Of a stretch of DNA of 5,623 bases, positions 1-5,623 are shown piece after piece (within the stretch, counting starts at the first letter, position 1; each line of letters starts with the position of its first letter). The position numbers and the translations under genes are program-made. The DNA comes from Candidatus Zixiibacteriota bacterium. GTDB lineage: Bacteria; Zixibacteria; MSB-5A5; SM1-73. The notes below the pieces were generated by a model. It saw only the letters and a program-made list of their open reading frames with translations, ran no database searches and had not been told where the DNA came from. The stretch lies in assembly GCA_020341875.1 (NCBI GenBank), contig CP070839.1:537522-543144 (forward strand), read 5' to 3'.

Positions 1-1
1 A

Positions 2-550
2 GATCGTGGATGGGTCGTAGGAGATGAAAGAATTCTGTTTATCTCGGATGCAGGCGAGAGTTGGACCGAGCAAGCGGAGGTCGTTGGCGTCGGATTATAT
101 GACATAAAATTCGTCAATCCATATCGAGGATGGGCGGTGGGTGACAATGGAACCATCCTGCATACCACCGACGGCGGGACCAACTGGAGTCCGCAGATTA
201 GCCCCACATTCGCTCGACTGAGGAGCGTGGATTTTGTGGACCATCTAAATGGTTGGGTTACGGGAGAGGATGGATGGACGATCTACACCATCAACGGCGG
301 GCTGATGTGGAATCGGAAGAACCTTCCTACTCAAACCTCCCTTAATTGTGTAGACTTCGTTGACAGCCTGCACGGGTGGATGGCCGGACTGGACGGAAGC
401 ATTTTCTATACGTCCGATCTGGGGACCAACTGGCTTGCTCAGCAGTCGAACAGCTACTACCTTTATGGTGTCGAGTTCGCCGATACCTTGACCGGCTTGG
501 CCGTCGGCTATAATGACATAATTAAAACCACTGACGGAGGACAGACCTGG
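2..550 (+). repeat. Five Ycf48/BNR-like propeller repeats, 40-41 codon period
   Basis: Protein-level tandem repeats have conserved cores at 2-64, 122-187, 245-310, 368-433 and 488-550. Each has a G-W/L-x-x-G strand, a hydrophobic strand (for example TILHTTDGG) and a closing Trp (SW, NW, MW, NW, TW). Core starts are 120, 123, 123 and 120 bases apart. Such repeats form beta-propeller blades. More blades probably lie upstream, since propellers of this kind usually have six or seven. The fifth blade is slightly degenerate, with Leu replacing the GW tryptophan. Confidence 0.85.
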
Positions 551-1417
551 TTTTCTCAATATGAGAGTGTAGAACAGCCGCACCTTCTGAACGTGGTCGG
601 GACAATCAGGGGTCTATGCTACCCTGGAAGGCAGCTTCTGATAACCGGGCACTACGATGACGAATCGGAAGATCCTTACCATTGGGCTCCCGGTGCAGAC
701 GACAATGCCTCCGGCGTGGCCGGTCTCTTGGCCGTGGCCTCCATCCTGAAAGAGTATGGATTAGCCAACACGCTGAAGTTTGTGGCTTTCTCGGGCGAAG
801 AACAGGGGCTTTTGGGATCGGCCGCATATGCTGAGGAAGCGTTCGACCGAGGAGATACCATCTTGGGAGTCCTAAACTGCGATATGATCGCCTATGATGG
901 TAATGGTGACGGAGTGATGGAGGTGCACAGCGGCTCTCCGTCAGAGAACCAGGCCTTGGCTGATATCCTGATCGGAGCCATTTCAGACTACGGGCTGGAC
1001 CTGGTGCCCCAAAAGATAACCGTGGGCGCCTCCTCCAGCTCTGATCACGCCTCATTTTGGAGTTATGGATTCCCCGCTATTTTAGGACATGAAGATTACC
1101 AGGACTGGAACCCCCACCTGCACTCAACCCAGGATCGGGTGTCTCTCTTCGACAGCACTTATTATGTAGATTTTGTGAAGGCTGCCGTCGCCACCATATC
1201 GATCTTGGGTGATCCTTTTCTCTTCGGCGACGCCGGCGGAGATGGTCTGGTCGACCTTGGCGATGTCGTCTTCCTGGTGAACTATCTCTACAGGAACGGT
1301 CCCGCTCCTGAACCCTCACAGGCTGGAGACGTCAATTGCGACGGCATCGTCGATCTGGGCGACGTGGTCTATCTCATCAACTATCTGTTCAAGGGCGGAC
1401 CTCCCCCGGGCTGTTAG
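2..1417 (+). CDS. M28-family zinc peptidase with Ycf48-like repeats and C-terminal dockerin (5' partial)
   Basis: The frame is open from the window edge, so the true start and any signal peptide lie upstream; 471 residues are visible. Residues 1-183 hold five Ycf48/BNR-type propeller repeats (GW-x-x-G then a TTDGG-x-x-W-like end). Residues about 195-403 are an M28 metallopeptidase core resembling Vibrio (Aeromonas) leucyl aminopeptidase. The expected ligands are all there: His217 (GHYDD), Asp234 (GADDNASG), Glu267 with preceding general base Glu266 (SGEEQGLLGS), Asp294 (NCDM) and His374 (NPHLHSTQD). An active two-zinc enzyme is therefore likely. Residues about 409-466 form two dockerin-type calcium-binding repeats. 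By family knowledge it should act outside the cytoplasm, releasing N-terminal residues from peptides, with the dockerin possibly docking it to a cohesin partner. The substrate cannot be read from the sequence. The gap to the next gene suggests a separate transcript. The family call is firm; the localisation is inferred. Confidence 0.93.
   Translation, partial: DRGWVVGDERILFISDAGESWTEQAEVVGVGLYDIKFVNPYRGWAVGDNGTILHTTDGGTNWSPQISPTFARLRSVDFVDHLNGWVTGEDGWTIYTINGGLMWNRKNLPTQTSLNCVDFVDSLHGWMAGLDGSIFYTSDLGTNWLAQQSNSYYLYGVEFADTLTGLAVGYNDIIKTTDGGQTWFSQYESVEQPHLLNVVGTIRGLCYPGRQLLITGHYDDESEDPYHWAPGADDNASGVAGLLAVASILKEYGLANTLKFVAFSGEEQGLLGSAAYAEEAFDRGDTILGVLNCDMIAYDGNGDGVMEVHSGSPSENQALADILIGAISDYGLDLVPQKITVGASSSSDHASFWSYGFPAILGHEDYQDWNPHLHSTQDRVSLFDSTYYVDFVKAAVATISILGDPFLFGDAGGDGLVDLGDVVFLVNYLYRNGPAPEPSQAGDVNCDGIVDLGDVVYLINYLFKGGPPPGC
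1226..1414 (+). repeat. Dockerin type I-like duplicated calcium-binding repeat
   Basis: Two 33-codon repeats start at 1226 and 1325, each beginning Gly-Asp and containing VDLGDVV followed by a hydrophobic NYL helix and a Gly/Pro-rich tail. The second loop has the full D-x-N-x-D-G-x-x-D-x-x-D pattern. The first has Gly where Asn is expected at the third loop position. The DNA of the two copies differs at many synonymous sites, so the duplication is old. Dockerins bind cohesins in cellulosomes, but in non-cellulolytic bacteria their partner is usually unknown. Confidence 0.85.
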
Positions 1418-1430
1418 TCTCCGGCCGCCC
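1393..1430 (+). other. GC-rich stem-loop across the peptidase stop codon
   Basis: GGGCGG at 1393-1398 pairs with CCGCCC at 1425-1430. The stem extends inward by CC (1400-1401) with GG (1423-1424) past a single bulged A. The TAG stop at 1415-1417 lies in the loop. No T-run follows, so it is not a standard intrinsic terminator. It could protect the 3' end of the mRNA or be a by-product of the glycine/proline codons. The T6 run at 1483-1488 has no good stem before it. Confidence 0.25.
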
Positions 1431-1563
1431 GCCCATACCAGCCCGCGTGAAAAAGCCTTGCCCTCGACCGAGCTGATCACTCTTTTTTGAAAGGATCACT
1501 CCGGGGATCGACGAAAGTGTGAAGAGCAAGCCAGCCTACTTACGCACGGGCAGCCGGGAAGAA

Positions 1564-1580
1564 GATTTTTGTTGATTTTT
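1564..1580 (+). promoter_or_regulatory. GATTTTT direct repeat overlapping the -35 element, possible activator site
   Basis: GATTTTT occurs at 1564-1570 and again at 1574-1580, so the copies repeat every 10 bases on one face of the helix and cover the candidate -35. SARP and other OmpR-type winged-helix proteins bind direct repeats close to one helical turn apart next to or over the -35 (11 bp is usual). The downstream gene encodes such a protein, so autoregulation is a reasonable guess but not shown. Confidence 0.25.
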
Positions 1581-1600
1581 CTCGGCAACGCTTTTATTTA
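1572..1600 (+). promoter_or_regulatory. Candidate sigma-70-type promoter for the STAND/SARP regulator
   Basis: TTGATT at 1572-1577 is followed after 17 bases by TATTTA at 1595-1600, in an A/T-rich patch that stands out from the surrounding sequence. Initiation would be expected near 1607, giving a leader of roughly 44 bases. An alternative -10 is TTTATA at 1597-1602, with a 19-base spacer. No other convincing promoter lies between the peptidase stop and the regulator start. The rest of the 1418-1571 stretch holds only an 8-base direct repeat (GATCACTC at 1475 and 1494) that chance can explain. Confidence 0.4.
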
Positions 1601-1641
1601 TAGACAGCACCGGATCATAGATGAACCTTCACCGAGCGCAA

Positions 1642-1647
1642 AGGTGA
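1642..1647 (+). promoter_or_regulatory. Shine-Dalgarno AGGTGA deciding the GTG start at 1651
   Basis: AGGTGA matches the distal part of the AGGAGGTGA consensus and ends three bases before GTG, a normal distance for this register. The last three bases form an in-frame TGA (1645-1647), so translation in this frame cannot begin upstream of 1651. The next in-frame ATG is codon 85, inside the ATPase domain, so GTG is the start. Confidence 0.75.
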
Positions 1648-1650
1648 CTC

Positions 1651-4600
1651 GTGAATATCCAGTTCTCCAAAAATAAGCACGCCTCATTTGTCGGAAGGGA
1701 AAACGAGCTAAAGACTCTGGAGGGATTCTTTGATTCCATTCTGGAGAACCGGGGGAGTTTTGTCTTGATCCAGGGAGAGACGGGGATAGGCAAAACCAGA
1801 TTGGTGGAGCAATTTCTCGAGCGAGTACAGCCACGTGGGGTCACTGTGATCCGGGGGCATGGATACCACAAGGAGATATCACCTTACCGGCTTTTTTCCG
1901 AGATGCTGCGCAGCTACTTTTCCTCGATCAACTACGACACCCGTTACCTTGCTCCGCTGTTGGATAATCTTACACTTGCCCTTCTGGAGAAGATAGTCCC
2001 GGAGATTGAGGAGTACATTCCGTTTGATATCTCCCGCATCAGCACTCCTCCCCTTTCGCCCAAGGAAGAGAAGCAGAGGTTTTACGACATGCTTTTGCTT
2101 TTCTTTTCCAAGCTCTCCCACCGGTATCCTCTGATCCTGGACATCGAGGATCTTCACTGGCTGGAGGCGGACACGCTGGAACTTCTGAGATATTTGATCT
2201 GCAATTTCAGGAGGTCACCCATCTTGGTCATTGCCACCAGCCGGGGTTCTGAGACCGGTTCTTTTGCCAACAGTTGGGTCGAGAATCTGGAAGATCAGAG
2301 AATGCTCCATCGGCTGAACCTGTCGGGCCTCGATCAGCCGGAGGTGAAGAGCTTGGTGGAGGCTTTCTTCGACCAGGAACTAACCGACAATTTCTTTAAG
2401 TGGCTTGTCGATTACACCGCGGGAAATCCCTTGTTTATAAATGAAACGCTCAGGTCAGGTGCAGAACAGGAGGTGTTCTTTTTCGATCCGGTCGAATCTC
2501 GGTGGGAGATCAAGGAGGAATACTCTCAGAAGGCCTTAGAGCCTGCCACTGTGCAGAGCGTGATTGAGCGGAGGCTGAATGGCCTGGACGAATTGTCACG
2601 TAAGGTCCTTTCGCTCGCGGCGATAATGGGAGAGAGATTCCACCTTGACACTCTGGAGGAAATCCTTGCCTTCTCTTCCGCTCAGATGAGAAGAATCATG
2701 GGAGACCTGATCGTAAAAAACCTTTTCCAGAAGGCACCCGACGAAGAAAAGGGAACCTATCGTTTTACTCATCACGTGGTACGTCTCCACGTCTATCAGG
2801 CTCTGAGCCCGGAATTCAGAGAGGAAACACACCAGAGAGTAGCCATCCTTTTGGAGAGGGGCCAAAGCAAGGGTGATCTATCCCCGAGGGTGGAAGACCT
2901 GGCCTATCATTTTGCCAACGGCAAGAAGGACCGAGGTTCTCTAAAGAAAGCCGTAGATTATCTGATTCAGGCCGGTCAAAAAATGCAAAGGCAGTACTCC
3001 GAGAGCAAGGCCGAACAGTATTTTCTCCAGGCGCTCGACTTCATGAAAGAACTACCTTCCTCCAAGGGAAAACACTCGAAACTGTTCGGGCTTCTCGAGT
3101 GCTTGGGCGACGTTCAGACCAGACTCGGCAAGTCAGACTCGGCAATAGATTCTTATGAGCAGGCTTTAAAGCCGGGGGAAACGCACGGGCTCGTGGATCA
3201 GCTCAAGGAAGCCCAGCTGTACCGAAAGATCGGGTACGTCCATCACGCCATAAGTGATTACTCCAAAGCTATCTCCTATTACCAGCGTGCGCTCAAAAAC
3301 CTGAAAAACGTCTCCTCCGAGCCTGCGCTCACGGAGTACATCACCATCTGCCACTCGCTTGGCCTTACTTACATTATGAAGGGGGAATACCAGAAGACCA
3401 TCCAATGGTCTGAGAAAGGGATCAGACTTGCGCGAAAGAGGAAGCATCTTCCGCTCATAGAACAGAACTACGGGAACTTGGGCATGGTGGCGTACAGTCA
3501 GGGGGATTTCGAAAAGGCAATTGAGTATTTCAATAGATGTCTGGAGATTCAACAGAAGGTCCAGGATAAATCCAGGCTGTCGGCTTTGAATGTAAATCTG
3601 GGCGTGATCCATCTGAATCTGGGGCAGTATGATAAGGCTGAAGAGTATTATTATAATGGATTGGATCGGGCTCAGGAGATGGGGAACCTCTCCTGGAAAG
3701 GAATTGTCTATAACAATCTGGGTGTGCTCTATCGGGACAGGGGGGAATGGGAGAGGGCTCTCGGTTTTCTCGAGAAAAGCCTGAAGATCAGGGAACAGTA
3801 CGGAGACCGCCGGGGAATGGTATCAGCCCTCGACAACCTGGGAATGACTTTCTTGGCGCAAGGTCAACTGGACAAAGCCCTGGATTACGTGAACCGGAGT
3901 TTCAAAATCTGCCAGGAGATAGGTGCAAAAGACATTCTGCCTGAAATCCAGTCGGATCTGGGAGAGATTCATTTCAGGCTCGACCACCATGAGAAGGGGT
4001 TCGGTCTGATAAGTGGCGCACTCGAGGTCGCCACGAAACAGTCCTCCAAACTAGGTATGGGGATCGCTAAGAGAGCTTTGGGACAATGCCATCTCTCGCG
4101 CCAGGAATGGGAAGACGCTGAGAAATTGCTGCGTGAGAGCAACAATATCTTAGAGGAGATCAGCTCCCCCTTTCAGCAGGCCAGGACCCTGGAGAGTTTG
4201 GGGATCTGCCTGGCGCACAAGGCTGTCTCAGAAAAGCGAGATGAGAGGCAGGATTTGCTCCAGAGAAGTATAGACACCTTAAAGCAGGCTGTGGAGATCC
4301 TGACCAAACTCAATCTCGAGAAACGACTTCTCCTTCTCGGAGAGAAGATTAAGGAGAGCCGCTTAGAATCTGGATTGAGCCCTATCCTGCAGGAGATCGA
4401 GCAGAGGACCACGCGCATCCAGGTCGAAAGGGCGGCCGGGGAGCAGCCGGAAGCTCCTGCCCCGGTGGGGGTGAGCGGGGATTACATGGATCACCTGCGG
4501 ATTTACTGCTTCGGGAGGTTCCGGGTTTACCGACCCTACGAGACCGAGGAAATCCCGGCCAAGGAGTGGGGTTCGGCAAAGGCTAAGCAGATCCTCGCCT

Positions 4601-5289
4601 GTTTGGTGGTGAAGGATGCAAAGAGAATAGGGCTTACCCGGGACAAGCTGGTGGATGCCATCTGGCCGGAGATCGACCCGCAGAGCTTAGGCAACACCTT
4701 TCACGTAACTCTTTCGCATCTGAGAAAGGCGATCGAGAAACAAAAGGGCGAGTGCCTGACCTCCAAAACAGGCGTCTATAGACTGAACTGGGAAGGCAGG
4801 GTCTGGTCTGATCTGGGTGAGTTTCTTTCCTGTCTGGACAACGCCCACCGCTTCCAGAAGGAGCAGAAACTTCACCTGATGGACTCAGAGTACGAGAAGG
4901 CTGCGGAGCTGTACTCCTCCAACTTGCTGGAAGATTTCTATGAAAGCTGGGCAGAGCAGGTCCGGGATGAATACAGGGAGAAATATCATGCCGTCTTCTG
5001 GAGGCTGGCTCGCTCCGCCTGGGAGAAATCAGATTATGAAAGGTGCATCCATTACCTTCAGTCTCTGCTTCTGTCTGACCCTGCGGATGAGGAGGCACAC
5101 CGGATGATAATGCTCTCCTACGCCCTACTGGGGAGCCGCACCGCCGCCATCCGACAGTTCAGGGTTTGCGAGGACAACCTAAAAAGATACTTAGATATCG
5201 AGCCGGAGTCGGGCACGCTGAGCCTTCACAAGAAGATCAAGCACGGAAATCCAAAGGACTACAGAAAGCTACTCAGTCTGGTGGGGTGA
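1651..5289 (+). CDS. STAND/AAA ATPase-TPR transcriptional regulator with C-terminal SARP (OmpR wHTH + BTAD) module
   Basis: Complete, 1212 residues, GTG start. Residues about 12-270 are an AAA_16/STAND ATPase: FVGRENEL entry motif, Walker A GETGIGKT (42-49), Walker B-type strand ending EDLHW (166-170), strand IATSR (194-198) and GNPLFINE (259-266). Residues about 300-400 look like the helical/winged segment that follows such ATPases. Residues about 478-887 are ten TPR units. Residues 905-945 are a Glu-, Pro- and Ala-containing linker. Residues 949-1046 are an OmpR-type winged helix, with recognition-helix region SLGNTFHVTLSHLRKAI and wing TSKTGVYRLN. Residues about 1052-1196 are the BTAD domain. 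By analogy with MalT, an unknown ligand or protein on the TPRs would trigger nucleotide exchange and oligomerisation, and the SARP end would bind direct repeats to activate transcription. AfsR has the opposite order (SARP-ATPase-TPR). The protein looks cytoplasmic, with no signal peptide or membrane segment. The targets are unknown. Confidence 0.92.
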   Translation: MNIQFSKNKHASFVGRENELKTLEGFFDSILENRGSFVLIQGETGIGKTRLVEQFLERVQPRGVTVIRGHGYHKEISPYRLFSEMLRSYFSSINYDTRYLAPLLDNLTLALLEKIVPEIEEYIPFDISRISTPPLSPKEEKQRFYDMLLLFFSKLSHRYPLILDIEDLHWLEADTLELLRYLICNFRRSPILVIATSRGSETGSFANSWVENLEDQRMLHRLNLSGLDQPEVKSLVEAFFDQELTDNFFKWLVDYTAGNPLFINETLRSGAEQEVFFFDPVESRWEIKEEYSQKALEPATVQSVIERRLNGLDELSRKVLSLAAIMGERFHLDTLEEILAFSSAQMRRIMGDLIVKNLFQKAPDEEKGTYRFTHHVVRLHVYQALSPEFREETHQRVAILLERGQSKGDLSPRVEDLAYHFANGKKDRGSLKKAVDYLIQAGQKMQRQYSESKAEQYFLQALDFMKELPSSKGKHSKLFGLLECLGDVQTRLGKSDSAIDSYEQALKPGETHGLVDQLKEAQLYRKIGYVHHAISDYSKAISYYQRALKNLKNVSSEPALTEYITICHSLGLTYIMKGEYQKTIQWSEKGIRLARKRKHLPLIEQNYGNLGMVAYSQGDFEKAIEYFNRCLEIQQKVQDKSRLSALNVNLGVIHLNLGQYDKAEEYYYNGLDRAQEMGNLSWKGIVYNNLGVLYRDRGEWERALGFLEKSLKIREQYGDRRGMVSALDNLGMTFLAQGQLDKALDYVNRSFKICQEIGAKDILPEIQSDLGEIHFRLDHHEKGFGLISGALEVATKQSSKLGMGIAKRALGQCHLSRQEWEDAEKLLRESNNILEEISSPFQQARTLESLGICLAHKAVSEKRDERQDLLQRSIDTLKQAVEILTKLNLEKRLLLLGEKIKESRLESGLSPILQEIEQRTTRIQVERAAGEQPEAPAPVGVSGDYMDHLRIYCFGRFRVYRPYETEEIPAKEWGSAKAKQILACLVVKDAKRIGLTRDKLVDAIWPEIDPQSLGNTFHVTLSHLRKAIEKQKGECLTSKTGVYRLNWEGRVWSDLGEFLSCLDNAHRFQKEQKLHLMDSEYEKAAELYSSNLLEDFYESWAEQVRDEYREKYHAVFWRLARSAWEKSDYERCIHYLQSLLLSDPADEEAHRMIMLSYALLGSRTAAIRQFRVCEDNLKRYLDIEPESGTLSLHKKIKHGNPKDYRKLLSLVG
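3082..4311 (+). repeat. TPR sensor array, ten units, exact 40-codon period in the last eight
   Basis: The helix-A marker (Leu/Ile-Gly) falls at residues 485, 527, 570, 610, 650, 690, 730, 770, 810 and 850. From 570 onward the spacing is exactly 40 residues (120 bases) across eight units. Each unit has a helix A around N-L-G-x-x-(Y/H/F), a G-(Q/E/D)-(Y/F/W) turn and a helix B with A-(I/L/E)-(E/D)-(Y/F). The 40-residue unit is typical of the TPR_12 class seen in kinesin light chain and LGN-type proteins, as opposed to 34-residue TPRs. These arrays usually bind peptides or proteins, so this is the likely signal-sensing surface. Confidence 0.88.
4436..4465 (+). other. Strong hairpin in the linker between TPR sensor and SARP module
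   Basis: CCGGGG (4436-4441) pairs with CCCCGG (4460-4465). The pairing continues inward with AGC (4442-4444) and GCT (4453-4455) past a 3'-side CCTG bulge, leaving an eight-base loop. It lies within codons for the Ala/Gly/Pro-rich linker and some 20 bases before an in-frame ATG at 4486. It could reflect GC-rich linker codons only, a remnant of an old intergenic region, or a site affecting translation. Confidence 0.35.
4477..4488 (+). promoter_or_regulatory. Possible internal ribosome binding site and ATG for a free SARP protein
   Basis: GGGGA at 4477-4481 is a weak Shine-Dalgarno four bases before the in-frame ATG at 4486-4488 (Met946). Initiation here would give a 267-residue protein consisting only of the winged helix and BTAD, which is the usual size and start point of stand-alone SARPs. 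The SD is poor and nothing else proves use of this start. Confidence 0.2.
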
Positions 5290-5353
5290 ACCCGGTTGCC
5301 GTTAACCTTTGCTTCCGAGAGTGTAGCGGAAAGCTTCACCTTTCCACTTACAA

Positions 5354-5370
5354 AAAGAAGAGAGTTCTTT
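5354..5370. repeat. AAAGAA-N5-TTCTTT inverted repeat upstream of the acetyltransferase
   Basis: A perfect 6-bp inverted repeat with a five-base spacer (GAGAG) lies 22 bases before the acetyltransferase ATG, in the 103-base gap after the regulator. It is A/T-rich, so a weak hairpin. It is not followed by a T-run and does not look like a terminator. An operator or a chance match are both possible. A second imperfect stem (GCTTCCG at 5311-5317 with CGGAAAGC at 5327-5334, one bulged A) also lies in the gap and also lacks a T-run. Confidence 0.25.
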
Positions 5371-5392
5371 CAACATAGGAAACGAGCTGAAC

Positions 5393-5623
5393 ATGGAGAT
5401 CGTGACATATCGTGAATTGAAACAGAAGGACGATTTCATGATGCTGATGGAGCTTGCCTTCTGGTGGCCCATCTCACCGAAAACGATGGAAGAAAGGATA
5501 AGAACGGACGACAGGTTGAAAAACAGCCCTGTTGGCTTCTGTGCGGTGGAGGATGATCGCCTGGTGGGCCACGCGGGAGTCATGGATATCCCCACCAGGA
5601 CCGTGGAGGGTAAGACCGAGATC
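5393..5623 (+). CDS. GNAT-family N-acetyltransferase, N-terminal part (3' partial)
   Basis: The frame starts with ATG at 5393 and stays open to the window edge, giving 77 residues. Residues 1-45 match the first strand and alpha1/alpha2 helices of a GNAT fold (MEIVTYRELK, then a helical part ending EERIRTDDRL). Residues 46-77 read as the beta2-beta3-beta4 meander, with GFCAVEDDRLVGHAGV being a typical GNAT core stretch. The acetyl-CoA loop (motif A, Q/R-x-x-G-x-G/A) should follow just outside the window, so the family call rests on the N-terminal half. GNATs move an acetyl group from acetyl-CoA to an amine; the acceptor cannot be predicted. The start has only a weak SD: AGGA at 5377-5380 is rather far away. 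The gene lies 103 bases after the regulator in the same direction, with no clear promoter or terminator between, so co-transcription is possible. Confidence 0.75.
   Translation, partial: MEIVTYRELKQKDDFMMLMELAFWWPISPKTMEERIRTDDRLKNSPVGFCAVEDDRLVGHAGVMDIPTRTVEGKTEI

Noticed and set aside
606..1055. 149-codon open frame on the minus strand over the peptidase
   Set aside because: Arg/Pro/Ser-rich translation with no recognisable domain, lying opposite a clearly conserved M28 core; a shadow frame.
1475..1501. GATCACTC direct repeat near a T6 run, considered as a terminator or operator
   Set aside because: It is a direct, not inverted, repeat; the T6 run has no adequate stem before it; an 8-base repeat in 230 bases is expected by chance fairly often.
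3166..3612. 148-codon open frame on the minus strand over the TPR array
   Set aside because: It mirrors the codon pattern of the TPR repeats and has no domain; the plus-strand protein is clearly the real one.
4634..5098. 154-codon open frame on the minus strand over the SARP module
   Set aside because: Low-complexity Pro/Ser/Arg-rich product with no RBS or domain, opposite a conserved winged helix and BTAD.
1651..5289. STAND NTPase considered as an Avs-type antiphage defence protein
   Set aside because: There is no nuclease, protease or membrane effector at the N-terminus; the C-terminal output is a SARP DNA-binding module, so transcription control fits better.
5311..5334. Stem GCTTCCG / CGGAAAGC considered as a rho-independent terminator of the regulator
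   Set aside because: Short stem with a bulge and a nine-base loop, followed by mixed sequence without a T-run.
5166..5378. 70-codon plus-strand frame overlapping the regulator's 3' end and the gap
   Set aside because: It starts within the regulator in another frame, has no family features and a Lys/Arg-rich unstructured product; likely chance.

Overview
This window carries two genes cut by its edges and one complete large regulator gene, all on the + strand. Composition is moderately GC-rich. The organism is probably a bacterium of an under-studied group in or near the FCB superphylum (Zixibacteria-like candidate lineages are my best guess). The reasons are the secreted-type protein joining Ycf48-like repeats, an M28 peptidase and a dockerin pair ending in a Gly-Pro-rich tail (VVYLINYLFKGGPPP type), and the oversized STAND/TPR regulator. 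This placement is inference from protein style; no rRNA or other marker gene is present.

Layout. (1) Positions 2-1417: the 3' part of a gene for a probably exported zinc peptidase, with five Ycf48/BNR-type repeats, an M28 catalytic core with all five expected zinc ligands, and two dockerin calcium-binding repeats. (2) Positions 1418-1650: a 233-base gap. It holds a GC-rich stem over the previous stop codon, a candidate sigma-70-type promoter with a 10-bp-phased direct repeat on its -35 element, and a good Shine-Dalgarno. (3) Positions 1651-5289: a complete 1212-residue regulator with an N-terminal STAND/AAA-type ATPase, a long TPR sensor with near-perfect 40-residue periodicity, and a C-terminal SARP module (OmpR-type winged helix plus BTAD). 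This is MalT-like domain order with a SARP output in place of a LuxR helix-turn-helix, and the reverse of the AfsR order. (4) Positions 5290-5392: a 103-base gap with a small A/T-rich inverted repeat and no convincing promoter or terminator. (5) Positions 5393-5623: the N-terminal 77 codons of a GNAT-family N-acetyltransferase.

How the genes relate. The peptidase appears to be its own unit. The regulator probably starts its own transcript and the acetyltransferase may be read from it or be one of its targets; neither link is proven by the sequence. The most interesting element is the regulator, especially the GC-rich Pro/Ala linker where the TPR sensor meets a SARP module that begins just after an in-frame ATG. 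That looks like a gene-fusion junction and perhaps an internal translation start. No RNA genes, CRISPR arrays, insertion sequences, attachment sites or origins are visible.
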